The translations under genes and the position numbers were made by a program. A stretch of DNA of 14,166 bases from Acidobacteriota bacterium (lineage in GTDB: Bacteria > Acidobacteriota > Terriglobia > Terriglobales > Acidobacteriaceae): NCBI GenBank assembly GCA_003224785.1, contig QHZV01000272.1, positions 3,878 through 18,043 of the forward strand, in the 5' to 3' direction. This document shows positions 1 to 6,872 of the stretch, in pieces. How positions within the stretch are numbered: the stretch's first letter is position 1; each line of letters starts with the position of its first letter. Under the pieces are notes generated by a model that saw only the letters and a program-made list of their open reading frames with translations, was not told the DNA's origin and did no database searches.

Positions 1-2
1 CT

Positions 3-506
3 ACAGGACCGCGCGATCAGCGCCCAGCGGAAGCTCGCGAAGATGTGCTGGTTTACTCAACTCCGCCGATGAACGAAGACCTGGAGGTCACTGGGCCCGT
101 TTCACTGGAGCTTTACGCGAAATCCTCAGCCGTTGACACCGACTTCACTGCGAAGCTGGTGGACGTTTGGCCAAACGGGTTCGCGCAGAACCTTGCCGAG
201 GGAATCATCCGTGCTCGGTACCGCGATTCGCGCGAGAAGCCGGAGATGATGACTCCTGGCCAGGCCTACAAGTTCACGATCGACCTGTGGGCGACGAGCA
301 ACGTTTTCAAAAAAGGTCACGCGCTGCGGCTCGAGGTTTCCAGCAGCAACTTTCCGCGTTTTGATCGGAACTTAAACACCGGCGAAACGCGATACCTCAG
401 GACTGGCGATGGTCCAGCGGGAGACCAGTTCGTGACCGCTACCAATACGGTGTTGCATGATGCCGAACATCCTTCGACCCTGATATTGCCGGTCGTGCCG
501 AAGTAG
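3..506 (+). CDS. CocE/NonD-family hydrolase, C-terminal part (5' end outside the window)
   Basis: The reading frame is open from the window edge, so the ATG/GTG-like starts inside are not true starts. The visible 167 residues match the C-terminal beta-sandwich (X-Pro dipeptidyl-peptidase C-terminal-like) domain of CocE/NonD hydrolases. The signature stretches are EDVLVYSTPPMNEDLEVTGP near the left edge, then LVDVWPNGFAQNL, GIIRARYR, and SSSNFPRFDRNLNTG. The family comprises serine hydrolases (cocaine esterase, glutaryl-7-ACA acylase, X-Pro peptidases); the catalytic Ser-Asp-His alpha/beta-hydrolase domain lies upstream and is not visible, so the substrate cannot be named. The protein ends normally in LILPVVPK followed by TAG. 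Only 13 bases separate it from the next gene, which suggests co-transcription. Confidence 0.88.
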   Translation, partial: TGPRDQRPAEAREDVLVYSTPPMNEDLEVTGPVSLELYAKSSAVDTDFTAKLVDVWPNGFAQNLAEGIIRARYRDSREKPEMMTPGQAYKFTIDLWATSNVFKKGHALRLEVSSSNFPRFDRNLNTGETRYLRTGDGPAGDQFVTATNTVLHDAEHPSTLILPVVPK

Positions 507-519
507 CGTCAGGTGGGAT

Positions 520-990
520 ATGGCGGTCATCGGTGTCATCTCCGACACGCACGGACTTCTCCGGCGGGAAGCCATCACCGCACTGCAAGGTTCTGATCAC
601 ATCATTCACGTCGGCGACATTGGTCACCCCGCCATCCTGGATCGCCTGAATGAGATCGCGCCGGTCACTGCCGTCCGCGGCAACGTGGACAAAGGAGCAT
701 GGGCACAGAAGATTCCAGAAAGCAATGTGCTCGAAGTCGAAGGCGTGTCTATCTACGTGCTGCACATTCTGGATGAACTCGATCTGAAGCCGGAAGCAGC
801 GGGATTCGCGGCCGTCATTTACGGGCACACCCACGTTTCAAAGCAGGAAGTGAAGAACGGTGTGCTTTACTTCAATCCCGGGAGTGCCGGGCCGAAGCGA
901 TTTAATTTGCCGGTGTCGATCGGCAAGCTGGTCGTGCGAAAAGGACGAATTGAGGCCGAAGTTCTCGACTTGCTAACACACGCGTTATAA
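520..990 (+). CDS. YfcE/MJ0936-type metallophosphoesterase
   Basis: A 156-residue calcineurin-like phosphoesterase of the small YfcE type, a usual length for this family. The metal-binding motifs are in the expected order: D9-T-H11, G32-D33, G54-N55-V-D57, H82, and G102-H-T-H105, followed by the family's FNPGSAG segment at 118-124. Such enzymes use two divalent metals to cleave phosphodiester or phosphomonoester bonds; the physiological substrate is generally unknown. The start ATG is preceded by an AGGTGG purine stretch at 510-515. At the third histidine the protein reads LHILDEL instead of the more common H-G pair, which looks like a lineage variant. It sits 13 bases after the hydrolase gene and ends before the REP-like pair. 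Confidence 0.9.
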   Translation: MAVIGVISDTHGLLRREAITALQGSDHIIHVGDIGHPAILDRLNEIAPVTAVRGNVDKGAWAQKIPESNVLEVEGVSIYVLHILDELDLKPEAAGFAAVIYGHTHVSKQEVKNGVLYFNPGSAGPKRFNLPVSIGKLVVRKGRIEAEVLDLLTHAL

Positions 991-1018
991 CGAGGCGGGA
1001 TCGGCAGTTCGGACTTGC

Positions 1019-1143
1019 GTGGAAGAGCGGCTCTTTAGAGCCGCGTTGCTATTCAACCCGACCGGCGTTTAGGACGCGCTAAGCTAAAGCTTGCTTCCTT
1101 CCTACTCTTAAGGTAACGCGGCCATAAATGGCCGCTCTTCCAC
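1019..1143. repeat. Head-to-head pair of REP-like palindromes
   Basis: Two 29-base units at 1019-1047 and 1115-1143 are near-perfect inverted copies of each other. Each also contains its own palindrome: GCGGCTCT/AGAGCCGC at 1027-1034 and 1037-1044 with a TT turn, and GCGGCCAT/ATGGCCGC at 1118-1125 and 1128-1135 with an AA turn. The outer flank GTGGAAGA and the inner GCGTT are identical between units after reverse complementing. The three loop-proximal base pairs differ (TCT/AGA versus CAT/ATG) yet pairing is kept in both. This is the architecture of a REP doublet (BIME). The 67 bases between the units hold a further short palindrome, AGCTAAAGCT. No RAYT transposase is visible in the window. 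Confidence 0.85.
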
Positions 1144-1197
1144 ATTGTGAACGAAGCATGGGGTTGAACGCCTTCGCTCCGTTAGAATCACTTCCGC

Positions 1198-2367
1198 GTG
1201 TCGCTTCGATTCGAAATTTCGGCCCACAACGGCGCTGCCCGGTGCGGGCACTTGCTCACGTCGCACGGTGCCGTCGAGACTCCTGTCTTCATGCCGGTTG
1301 GCACGCAAGCCACAGTGAAGGGCGTTCCGCAGGATGTGCTGGAAGAGCTTGGGGTTGAAATTCTGCTGGGCAATACCTATCACCTGATGCTTCGTCCGGG
1401 TGTTGAGCAGATTCGCAAGCTTGGCGGCCTGCATAGCTTCATGTCTTGGCCTCGCGCAATTCTGACCGACTCAGGCGGTTTCCAGGTTTTTAGCCTGAGC
1501 CAGTTGCGAAAAATTACCGAGGAAGGGGCCACGTTTCGGTCGCATCTGGACGGTTCCACACATTTTCTGTCGCCGGAAAATTCTATGGAGATCCAGATTG
1601 GCCTGGGCGCGGACATCATCATGGCTTTCGACGAGTGTACGGAATATCCGGCCGACGCCAGCCGCACGCGCGCTTCGATGGAGATGACGCTGCGATGGGC
1701 GGATAGAAGCAAAAAATACTTTGAGGAGCATAAGTTCCAAGTTCCTTGGCACAGCCGTCAGTCGTCAGTGGTCAGCCATCAGGAAGAAGACCATGCCGGG
1801 CACCGCACGGCCGGACGGGCGACGGCGTCCGTCCCTACACGGACCGGGGAGACGCAAGCGCTCTTTGGCATCGTTCAAGGTGGCATGGACCATTCCCTCC
1901 GCAAAGAATCCGCCGAACGGACAGTCGAAATGGGGTTTGACGGATATGCCATCGGCGGATTGAGTGTTGGTGAGCCTCGCGATCTCACTCGCGAGATCGT
2001 GAAATCAACCCTCGAGCATCTTCCCAACGACAGGCCGCGCTATCTGATGGGAGTGGGAACGCCGGAAGAAATTGCGGAATACGCCAGGATGGGCGTTGAC
2101 ATGATGGACTGCGTCTTGCCTACCCGTGCCGCACGGCATGGCTTGCTCTACACGGCAGAAGGAAAAATTTCAATCAAACAGGCCCGCTACGCTTCAGACC
2201 CGGGACCGCTCGATCCAAATTGTTCGTGTCGCGTGTGCCAGCGCTATTCGCGCGCCTACCTGCGTCACATATACGCGGCGAATGAATTGCTTGCTCAAAC
2301 CCTAAACTCAGTGCATAACCTGAGTTTCTACCTTGACACTATGCGGCGCGTCCGGCATTCTATTTGA
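1198..2367 (+). CDS. tgt: Queuine/preQ1 tRNA-ribosyltransferase with an internal insertion and short C-terminus
   Basis: Tgt exchanges the guanine at the wobble position of GUN-anticodon tRNAs for preQ1, a step in queuosine synthesis. The GTG start is chosen because SLRFEISAHNGAARCGHL is a typical N-terminus; no clear Shine-Dalgarno sequence precedes it. Key residues are present: D91 in TDSGGFQVFSL (general base), the FGIVQGG segment, GGLSVGE, nucleophile D304 in MMDCVLPTR, and zinc ligands C342, C344, C347 and H373. Two oddities: residues about 179-217 (KFQVPWHSRQ... to ...TRTG) have no counterpart in ordinary Tgt and are encoded by repeat-like DNA, and the protein stops after RRVRHSI, roughly 20-25 residues earlier than usual. 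The core fold may tolerate both, but activity is uncertain. yajC follows, as in many bacteria. Confidence 0.93.
   Translation: MSLRFEISAHNGAARCGHLLTSHGAVETPVFMPVGTQATVKGVPQDVLEELGVEILLGNTYHLMLRPGVEQIRKLGGLHSFMSWPRAILTDSGGFQVFSLSQLRKITEEGATFRSHLDGSTHFLSPENSMEIQIGLGADIIMAFDECTEYPADASRTRASMEMTLRWADRSKKYFEEHKFQVPWHSRQSSVVSHQEEDHAGHRTAGRATASVPTRTGETQALFGIVQGGMDHSLRKESAERTVEMGFDGYAIGGLSVGEPRDLTREIVKSTLEHLPNDRPRYLMGVGTPEEIAEYARMGVDMMDCVLPTRAARHGLLYTAEGKISIKQARYASDPGPLDPNCSCRVCQRYSRAYLRHIYAANELLAQTLNSVHNLSFYLDTMRRVRHSI
1732..1848 (+). repeat. In-frame repeat-derived insertion inside tgt
   Basis: The segment begins with AAGTTCC twice (1732-1745), continues with four heptads CAGCCGT, CAGTCGT, CAGTGGT, CAGCCAT plus a trailing CAG (1752-1782), then a GC-rich block with the inverted repeat GGACGG (1813-1818)/CCGTCC (1829-1834). 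It encodes about 39 residues lying between the helix ending WADRSKKYFEEH and the conserved ETQALFGIVQGG. Tgt proteins normally have only a short linker here. The composition resembles the intergenic heptad arrays elsewhere in this window, so it is inferred to be non-coding repeat DNA inserted without breaking the frame. Confidence 0.7.
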
Positions 2368-2490
2368 ATGCGCGCGTTTCTTTGCTAACCGGCAGTGGGA
2401 ACAATGAGCCTGATTGCCATTCCAATTTGTACCTATTTGTAAACGTCCGGTTCTGAATATCCCGCGATCTATCGCAGCGGACCGAGAACG

Positions 2491-2512
2491 CCGGGGAGCT
2501 AAAACCCCCTGG
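2491..2512. repeat. GC-rich imperfect stem-loop upstream of yajC
   Basis: In the 184-base gap between tgt and yajC, CCGGGG (2491-2496) can pair with the CCCC-T-GG stretch ending at 2512 around an AGCTAAAAC loop, with one bulged base. It resembles the GGGGCTAAAGCCCC type of dispersed palindrome in degenerate form. The rest of the gap shows no clear promoter or second palindrome. Confidence 0.3.
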
Positions 2513-2551
2513 CTGCGGCTTCCAGCGTAAGCGCGGAACGACCAGCATCCA

Positions 2552-2878
2552 ATGCAAATATATGGACTAATGTTGTTGCAGGCGGGTAGCAGCCCGGGTG
2601 CGCTCGGGGGCACGCTGCTTATCCCAATCGTTTTTATTGGCCTTCTTTATGTCGTCATGATCTTGCCGCAGCAGCGTCGGCAAAAAAAATGGCAGGCCCA
2701 GCTGAGCGAACTGAAGACCGGCGACAAAGTCACGACAACTGGTGGGATACGGGGAACTATTGTTGCCCTGAAGGATGACTACCTTCACGTGCGCGTTCCT
2801 CCCGACAACCTGCGGATTGAAATCAGCCGGGCGTCGGTGGCTTCAGTGACTACACCGGATGAGGGAGAAAAGAAGTAA
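2552..2878 (+). CDS. yajC: Sec translocase accessory subunit YajC
   Basis: A 108-residue protein, the normal YajC length. A short N-terminal tail is followed by one membrane segment (about residues 20-38, LLIPIVFIGLLYVVMIL), the hallmark PQQRRQKKW at 39-47, and the conserved cytoplasmic domain with LKTGDKVTTTGGIRGTIVAL. YajC associates with SecD and SecF at the SecYEG channel. Its place between tgt and secD is the conserved order. The start at 2552 lacks a convincing Shine-Dalgarno sequence, and M7 is an alternative start. The gene ends two bases before a 7-base repeat array. Confidence 0.93.
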   Translation: MQIYGLMLLQAGSSPGALGGTLLIPIVFIGLLYVVMILPQQRRQKKWQAQLSELKTGDKVTTTGGIRGTIVALKDDYLHVRVPPDNLRIEISRASVASVTTPDEGEKK

Positions 2879-2880
2879 AA

Positions 2881-2941
2881 AGTTTCGAGTTCCAAGTTTC
2901 GCGCCCGAGTACTCGAAACCAGAAACGCGAACTTGAAACTG
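2881..2941. repeat. Inverted heptad arrays between yajC and secD
   Basis: Two bases after the yajC stop, three 7-base units run in tandem: AGTTTCG, AGTTCCA, AGTTTCG (2881-2901). After a short centre with AGTACT, four units in the reverse sense follow: CGAAACC, AGAAACG, CGAACTT, GAAACTG (2914-2941). The second set is approximately the reverse complement of the first, so the element can form an imperfect hairpin; AGTTTCGAGTTC at the left and GAACTTGAAACT at the right match in 11 of 12 positions. The array reaches to within 12 bases of the preferred secD start. Confidence 0.75.
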
Positions 2942-2953
2942 GGATTATCAGTC

Positions 2954-4588
2954 ATGAATAAGAATCTGACCTGGAAAGTCGTCATCATTGTCGCGGCGGT
3001 GCTGATCTTTGTCTATGGCATCTTTGGCGTCCCTGCGGGTTTCTCCGGGGATGCGCTGGCTAACGCGCTGATCTCGCCATCGGCCATGCGGCATGGCATC
3101 AACCTGGGGCTCGATCTCAAGGGCGGTACGCATTTGATTTTGCAGGTGCAGGTCAACGACGCGGTCAACTTCGAAACCGACAACGCGATGGAGAGCCTGA
3201 AAGCCGCGTTCAAGTCCGCCAAGATCACCTATAGCGAAATCACCAAGCCAGACCCTAATAATCGTCCTGAGCAAATTGTCATTAAAGGTGTTGCTCCCGA
3301 GTCGCGTTCGCAATTGCAGGAGGCGGTGCAAGCCAAGCTTGCGGATTACGACGCGAGCCCGGGAACTGAAAATAACTGGACGGTCACCCTCCGGCCGCAG
3401 CCTCTGCAGCAACTTAAAGACGGGGCGGTGGATCAGGCGATCGAGACGATCCGCAGCCGCATTGACGAGCTTGGCGTGAACGAACCCGTCATCGAGCGTC
3501 ACGGACTCGGACAATATCAGATTCTGGTGCAGTTGCCGGGCGTGGACGACCCCGCCCGGGTCAAAGAGATCATGCAGTCCACCGCCATGCTCGAGATTAA
3601 ACTCGTGCTCGGCGGACCGTATGGAAGCGAGCAGGAAGCGCGCCAGGCCCATCAGAACGATGACAGCCTGGTTCTGCAGGGCAGCGCGGCGAATCGTTCA
3701 TCGAGTGATTCAGGCGAAGAATGGTATGCGGTGACACGCACTTCCGTAGTCACCGGGCGCGACATGCGGCAACAGGGTGCGAGCCCCGGCCGTGATGAAG
3801 AAAATGGAACTCCGGACGTCATGTTCAACCTGACGAACGAGGGCGGCCGAAAGTTTGCGCAGTTTACCGGCGCACACATTGGCGACAAACTCGCGGTTAT
3901 CCTGAACAAGAAAGTGCGGGAAGCGGCCACGATTCAGTCGCAAATTCACGATCAGGTCAGGATAACCGGCGGCTTCACCGAGCAGAGCGCGAAAGATCTT
4001 GCATTTGTTTTAAACTCCGGTGCACTTCCGGCGGGAATCACCTATCTCGAGGAGCGGACGGTTGGGCCGTCGCTCGGAGCCGATTCCATCCGCGCCGGTG
4101 TTCGGGCTGCCATCGTCGGAATGGTTGCGGTCCTCGTCTTCATGTTGATTTATTACCGCGCCGCCGGCATCAACGCGGATGTCGCGCTGGTCCTGAATTT
4201 GATTATTCTGCTTGGCGTGCTTGGCTTTATCGGCGCAACTTTGACGCTGCCGGGAATCGCAGGCGTGATTCTGACCGTCGGTATGGGTGTGGACTCAAAT
4301 GTACTGATCTTTGAGCGCATTCGAGAAGAGCTCAGGAACGGCAAAACGCCGCCATCCGCGGTTGACCAGGGATTTGGCCATGCTTGGATCACGATTGTTG
4401 ATACGCACGTGACCACGATCGTTTCGGCTGCCATTCTGCTCATCTTCGGCACCGGTCCGGTAAAAGGATTCGCGACTACCCTGATCATCGGTCTGTTTGC
4501 GAACCTGTTTACGGCGGTGTTTGTATCGCGAGTGATTTTTGATTGGGTGCTGAGCCGCAAGGCAGTCGGTGAAGCGCTGAGTATTTAA
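2954..4588 (+). CDS. secD: Protein translocase subunit SecD
   Basis: SecD is an inner-membrane RND-family protein that works with SecF, using the proton motive force to complete export of preproteins through SecYEG. From the ATG at 2954 the protein is 544 residues. Membrane segment 1 (about 7-27) is followed by GLDLKGGTHL (52-61), the large periplasmic P1 domain, and a C-terminal block of five membrane segments. That block carries GVDSNVLIFERIREEL, the family D4 motif, and the FGTGPVKGFATTL motif. An upstream in-frame TTG at 2933 lies inside the repeat array and adds only seven residues, so the ATG, with GGGA 10-13 bases before it, is preferred. yajC precedes and secF follows, as usual. Confidence 0.95.
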   Translation: MNKNLTWKVVIIVAAVLIFVYGIFGVPAGFSGDALANALISPSAMRHGINLGLDLKGGTHLILQVQVNDAVNFETDNAMESLKAAFKSAKITYSEITKPDPNNRPEQIVIKGVAPESRSQLQEAVQAKLADYDASPGTENNWTVTLRPQPLQQLKDGAVDQAIETIRSRIDELGVNEPVIERHGLGQYQILVQLPGVDDPARVKEIMQSTAMLEIKLVLGGPYGSEQEARQAHQNDDSLVLQGSAANRSSSDSGEEWYAVTRTSVVTGRDMRQQGASPGRDEENGTPDVMFNLTNEGGRKFAQFTGAHIGDKLAVILNKKVREAATIQSQIHDQVRITGGFTEQSAKDLAFVLNSGALPAGITYLEERTVGPSLGADSIRAGVRAAIVGMVAVLVFMLIYYRAAGINADVALVLNLIILLGVLGFIGATLTLPGIAGVILTVGMGVDSNVLIFERIREELRNGKTPPSAVDQGFGHAWITIVDTHVTTIVSAAILLIFGTGPVKGFATTLIIGLFANLFTAVFVSRVIFDWVLSRKAVGEALSI

Positions 4589-4591
4589 AAT

Positions 4592-4733
4592 CCGTCTTGC
4601 GTCATTGGTCGTGCGTCGTCCGCAAGAGTAGTGGGACGGAGCCTTGGACTGCAGACGCCTACTGTGTTGGTTTAAGAGATTTTTACGGAAAATGAATAGC
4701 GCACGATGGACGACCTGCGGCGCACGACGAAAG
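4592..4733. repeat. Inverted heptad arrays between secD and secF
   Basis: Three bases after the secD stop there are four 7-base units: CCGTCTT, GCGTCAT, TGGTCGT, GCGTCGT (4592-4619). In the same gap, next to the secF start, a reverse-sense set runs GCGCACG, ATGGACG, ACCTGCG, GCGCACG (4699-4726) and trails into ACGAAAG. Segments GTCGTGCG (4608-4615) and GTCGTCC (4615-4621) are complementary to CGCACGAC (4722-4729) and GGACGAC (4708-4714) in an order that allows one long imperfect hairpin. The central part (about 4622-4698) shows no gene. Confidence 0.65.
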
Positions 4734-4746
4734 GGTTTTTACCAGC

Positions 4747-5928
4747 GTGGAATTTTTTAAGAACGCAAACATAGATTTTCTCGGCAAGAAGTGGTATTTC
4801 ATCGCCTTTTCGCTGGTGTTCAGCGTGGCCGGCGTGCTTTCCATGGCGTTTTGGCATGGCATTCCGCTCGATATCGATTTCCGTGGTGGCACCCAGGTCA
4901 GCGTCAAGTTTTCTCACACTCCGGACGTAAGCGGAGTTCATCAGACCATGGATCGCATCGGCTATCACGATGCTCGCATTCGGACCCTTGGTGGCGCAGG
5001 CAGCAACGAGTTGCTGATTGATCTGCCGCAGCAGGAGTCAGGGAAACAGGCTCTCGATCAGGGAAAGCAGCAAATTATCAATGCGCTTCGTACCAATGCT
5101 CCGGCCGATAAGCAGGACCTCAACAACTCAAGTTCACTGGCTCTTTCGGCCTATTTGCTGCAAAACGATCCTCTGCATATATCGACCGACGCGCAAAAAC
5201 AATATGCTGCGATCGCGCAAAAAACCGCGGATTTTCGCGACAAGATCAAAGGCGGAGTGCTGGCAAGCTTTAACGACTTGAACGGCGTCGTGGACCCGGC
5301 GGTTATGGCTTCATTGCAGCAGGGATTCTATGTTTCCGATTTCGGTGTCTATAACGTACAGATCGTCGGTCCGCAAGTCGGCGCTCAGTTGCGAAAACAG
5401 GCCTTGCTGGCGACTGGATATTCATTATTAGGGATGCTGGTGTATCTTGCTTTCAGGTTTGAGCTGATCTACGGAGTGGCTGCAGTGATTACCGTGTTCC
5501 ACGATACGCTGATCACCGTAGGGGCATTCTCATTGACCGATAAACCTATATCTCTCACGGTGATAGCAGCCATCCTGACATTGATCGGCTACTCCAACAA
5601 CGACACCATTGTGGTGTTTGACCGGATCCGAGAAAACCTGAAGCTGATGCGGCGAGAGAGCTTGTCGGAGATCGTAAATCGGAGCATCAACCAGACTTTA
5701 AGCCGGACCATCTTGACGGCGGGTTTAACATTCCTCACTGTGCTTGCGTTGTTTGTTTTTGGTGGAGAAGTACTGCACGGGTTTTCCTTTGCCCTCGTTA
5801 TTGGCATCTTAATCGGGACGTATTCGTCGATTGCTATTGCGGCGCCGATCCTGGTGGCATATCAGGACTGGCGGCAGAACCGGAATAAGCCTGTAGTCGC
5901 GATGGCGGGCAAGGGTAAGGGGAGGTAA
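4747..5928 (+). CDS. secF: Protein translocase subunit SecF
   Basis: The partner of SecD in the inner membrane, 393 residues. The GTG start gives MEFFKNANIDFLGKKWYF, the usual SecF opening, with AAAGGG (4730-4735) as a distant ribosome binding site. Membrane segment 1 spans about 18-36 and is followed by DIDFRGGTQ (42-50). The C-terminal block from about residue 219 contains GYSNNDTIVVFDRIREN (282-298), the D4-equivalent motif, and the conserved SINQTLSRTILTAGLT. The periplasmic region between segments 1 and 2 is about 180 residues, much longer than in E. coli SecF. The extra part is Gln/Asp/Asn-rich and predicted soluble. Confidence 0.95.
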   Translation: MEFFKNANIDFLGKKWYFIAFSLVFSVAGVLSMAFWHGIPLDIDFRGGTQVSVKFSHTPDVSGVHQTMDRIGYHDARIRTLGGAGSNELLIDLPQQESGKQALDQGKQQIINALRTNAPADKQDLNNSSSLALSAYLLQNDPLHISTDAQKQYAAIAQKTADFRDKIKGGVLASFNDLNGVVDPAVMASLQQGFYVSDFGVYNVQIVGPQVGAQLRKQALLATGYSLLGMLVYLAFRFELIYGVAAVITVFHDTLITVGAFSLTDKPISLTVIAAILTLIGYSNNDTIVVFDRIRENLKLMRRESLSEIVNRSINQTLSRTILTAGLTFLTVLALFVFGGEVLHGFSFALVIGILIGTYSSIAIAAPILVAYQDWRQNRNKPVVAMAGKGKGR

Positions 5929-5929
5929 G

Positions 5930-5985
5930 AGCTTCGAGTTCGCAGGTCCACGCGGATTCGTAGTGCTGGGAACAAGAAACAAGTG
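5930..5985. repeat. Degenerate heptad array between secF and tonB
   Basis: One base after the secF stop three units run AGCTTCG, AGTTCGC, AGGTCCA (5930-5950), resembling the AGTTTCG units after yajC. Further on, GGGAACA and AGAAACA (about 5969-5982) look like reverse-sense units. This copy is weaker than those after yajC and secD. The rest of the gap holds the tonB ribosome binding site. Confidence 0.45.
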
Positions 5986-6030
5986 GCTGGTGTCTAACAA
6001 AACAGGTAGCTCTGCGCGCAGGAGAAGACT

Positions 6031-6759
6031 ATGTTTGAGGACAGCCTTATCGAGTCTGGCAACAAGCTGAAGACCAGGCGGGGTAGAACCACGGCCGTTT
6101 CATTCCTTCTTGAGGCCCTGGTCATTTTCGTTCTGGTATTGATCCCCTTGCTGTTCACTGAGGCGCTGCCTAAGGCGCAGTTGATGATGGCGCTGGTTGC
6201 GCCACCACCACCGCCTCCTCCGCCCCCGCCGCCGGCGGAAGTGCACGTAGTCAAGAAAGTGCAGACCGACATCATCAACGGTGCGCTCAGGACTCCGACC
6301 AAGATCCCGAAGAAAGTTGAAATGATTAAGGAAGAAGAGGCGCCACCGCCGCAGATGTCAGGCGTAGTGGGCGGAGTACCGGGCGGTGTCCCCGGCGGCT
6401 CCATGGGTGGCGTTATGGGCGGCATTATCGGCTCGTCAGCACCAATTCCGAAAATGAAGACGCCGGAGCGCGTTCGCGTTTCGCAAGGTGTTGTCTCCGG
6501 ACTGAAGGTACGCGAAGTGAAGCCCGTTTATCCGCCAATCGCAAAGACAGCTCGGGTTCAAGGCAACGTAGTTCTGCAAGCTGAAATCAGTAAAGAAGGC
6601 ACGATTCAGAATTTGCGCGTGCTCAGCGGCCCACCGCTTCTGATTCAGTCGGCCCTGGATGCTGTGAAGCAGTGGCGTTATCGTCCTTACGTTCTGAACG
6701 GCGAACCCGTCGAAGTGGAAACAACCATCACGGTAATGTTCTCGCTGACGGGGTCGTAA
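6031..6759 (+). CDS. tonB: Energy transducer TonB
   Basis: TonB is anchored in the inner membrane by ExbB/ExbD and spans the periplasm to drive outer-membrane transporters. The 242 residues comprise a cytoplasmic basic N-terminus (TRRGRTT), one membrane anchor at about 22-42, a run of 11 prolines at 58-68, a Gly-rich stretch of GG repeats at 111-134, and a C-terminal TonB domain at about 167-238. That last domain has YPPIAKTARVQGNVVLQAEI, the GTIQNLRVLSG strand, and ALDAVKQWRYRPYVLNGEPV, all characteristic. The start has a clear AGGAG at 6020-6024, six bases upstream. The proline run uses four different Pro codons, so it is not a simple trinucleotide expansion. exbB and two exbD genes follow. 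Confidence 0.93.
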   Translation: MFEDSLIESGNKLKTRRGRTTAVSFLLEALVIFVLVLIPLLFTEALPKAQLMMALVAPPPPPPPPPPPAEVHVVKKVQTDIINGALRTPTKIPKKVEMIKEEEAPPPQMSGVVGGVPGGVPGGSMGGVMGGIIGSSAPIPKMKTPERVRVSQGVVSGLKVREVKPVYPPIAKTARVQGNVVLQAEISKEGTIQNLRVLSGPPLLIQSALDAVKQWRYRPYVLNGEPVEVETTITVMFSLTGS

Positions 6760-6795
6760 AAGCGCTTCATTGTTGGAGTTTCTGAAACATGCATT

Positions 6796-6824
6796 ATCCG
6801 CGTTGATCTGCGAAATCCGCGGTG
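6796..6824. repeat. Three ATCYGCG units between tonB and exbB
   Basis: ATCCGCGTTG, ATCTGCGAA and ATCCGCGGTG lie in tandem with a 9-10 base period. Sequences of this kind are seen as dispersed intergenic repeats in several bacterial phyla (recollection, not searched). It lies 37-65 bases after the tonB stop. No promoter was recognised around it. Confidence 0.45.
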
Positions 6825-6872
6825 CAGTTTTGAAGTCGTACTAACAAGTTTCTCGAGGAGGAATAGCAACTC

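Noticed and set aside
439..834. - strand frame of 131 codons opposite the phosphoesterase
   Set aside because: The phosphoesterase frame has all its catalytic motifs; the antisense frame has none and overlaps two + strand genes.
1019..1143. Considered as an insertion-sequence remnant or integration site
   Set aside because: The inverted units are themselves palindromic, enclose only 67 bases without coding potential, and no target-site duplication is evident; a REP doublet fits better.
2948..3652. Long - strand open frame (234 codons) opposite secD
   Set aside because: It is the antisense shadow of a strongly conserved secD frame, with no recognisable domain and an Arg/His/Asp-rich composition typical of such shadows.
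5994..6425. - strand frame with Pro/Thr and poly-Gly runs opposite tonB
   Set aside because: The runs are the complement of TonB's Gly-rich and proline stretches; not an independent gene.
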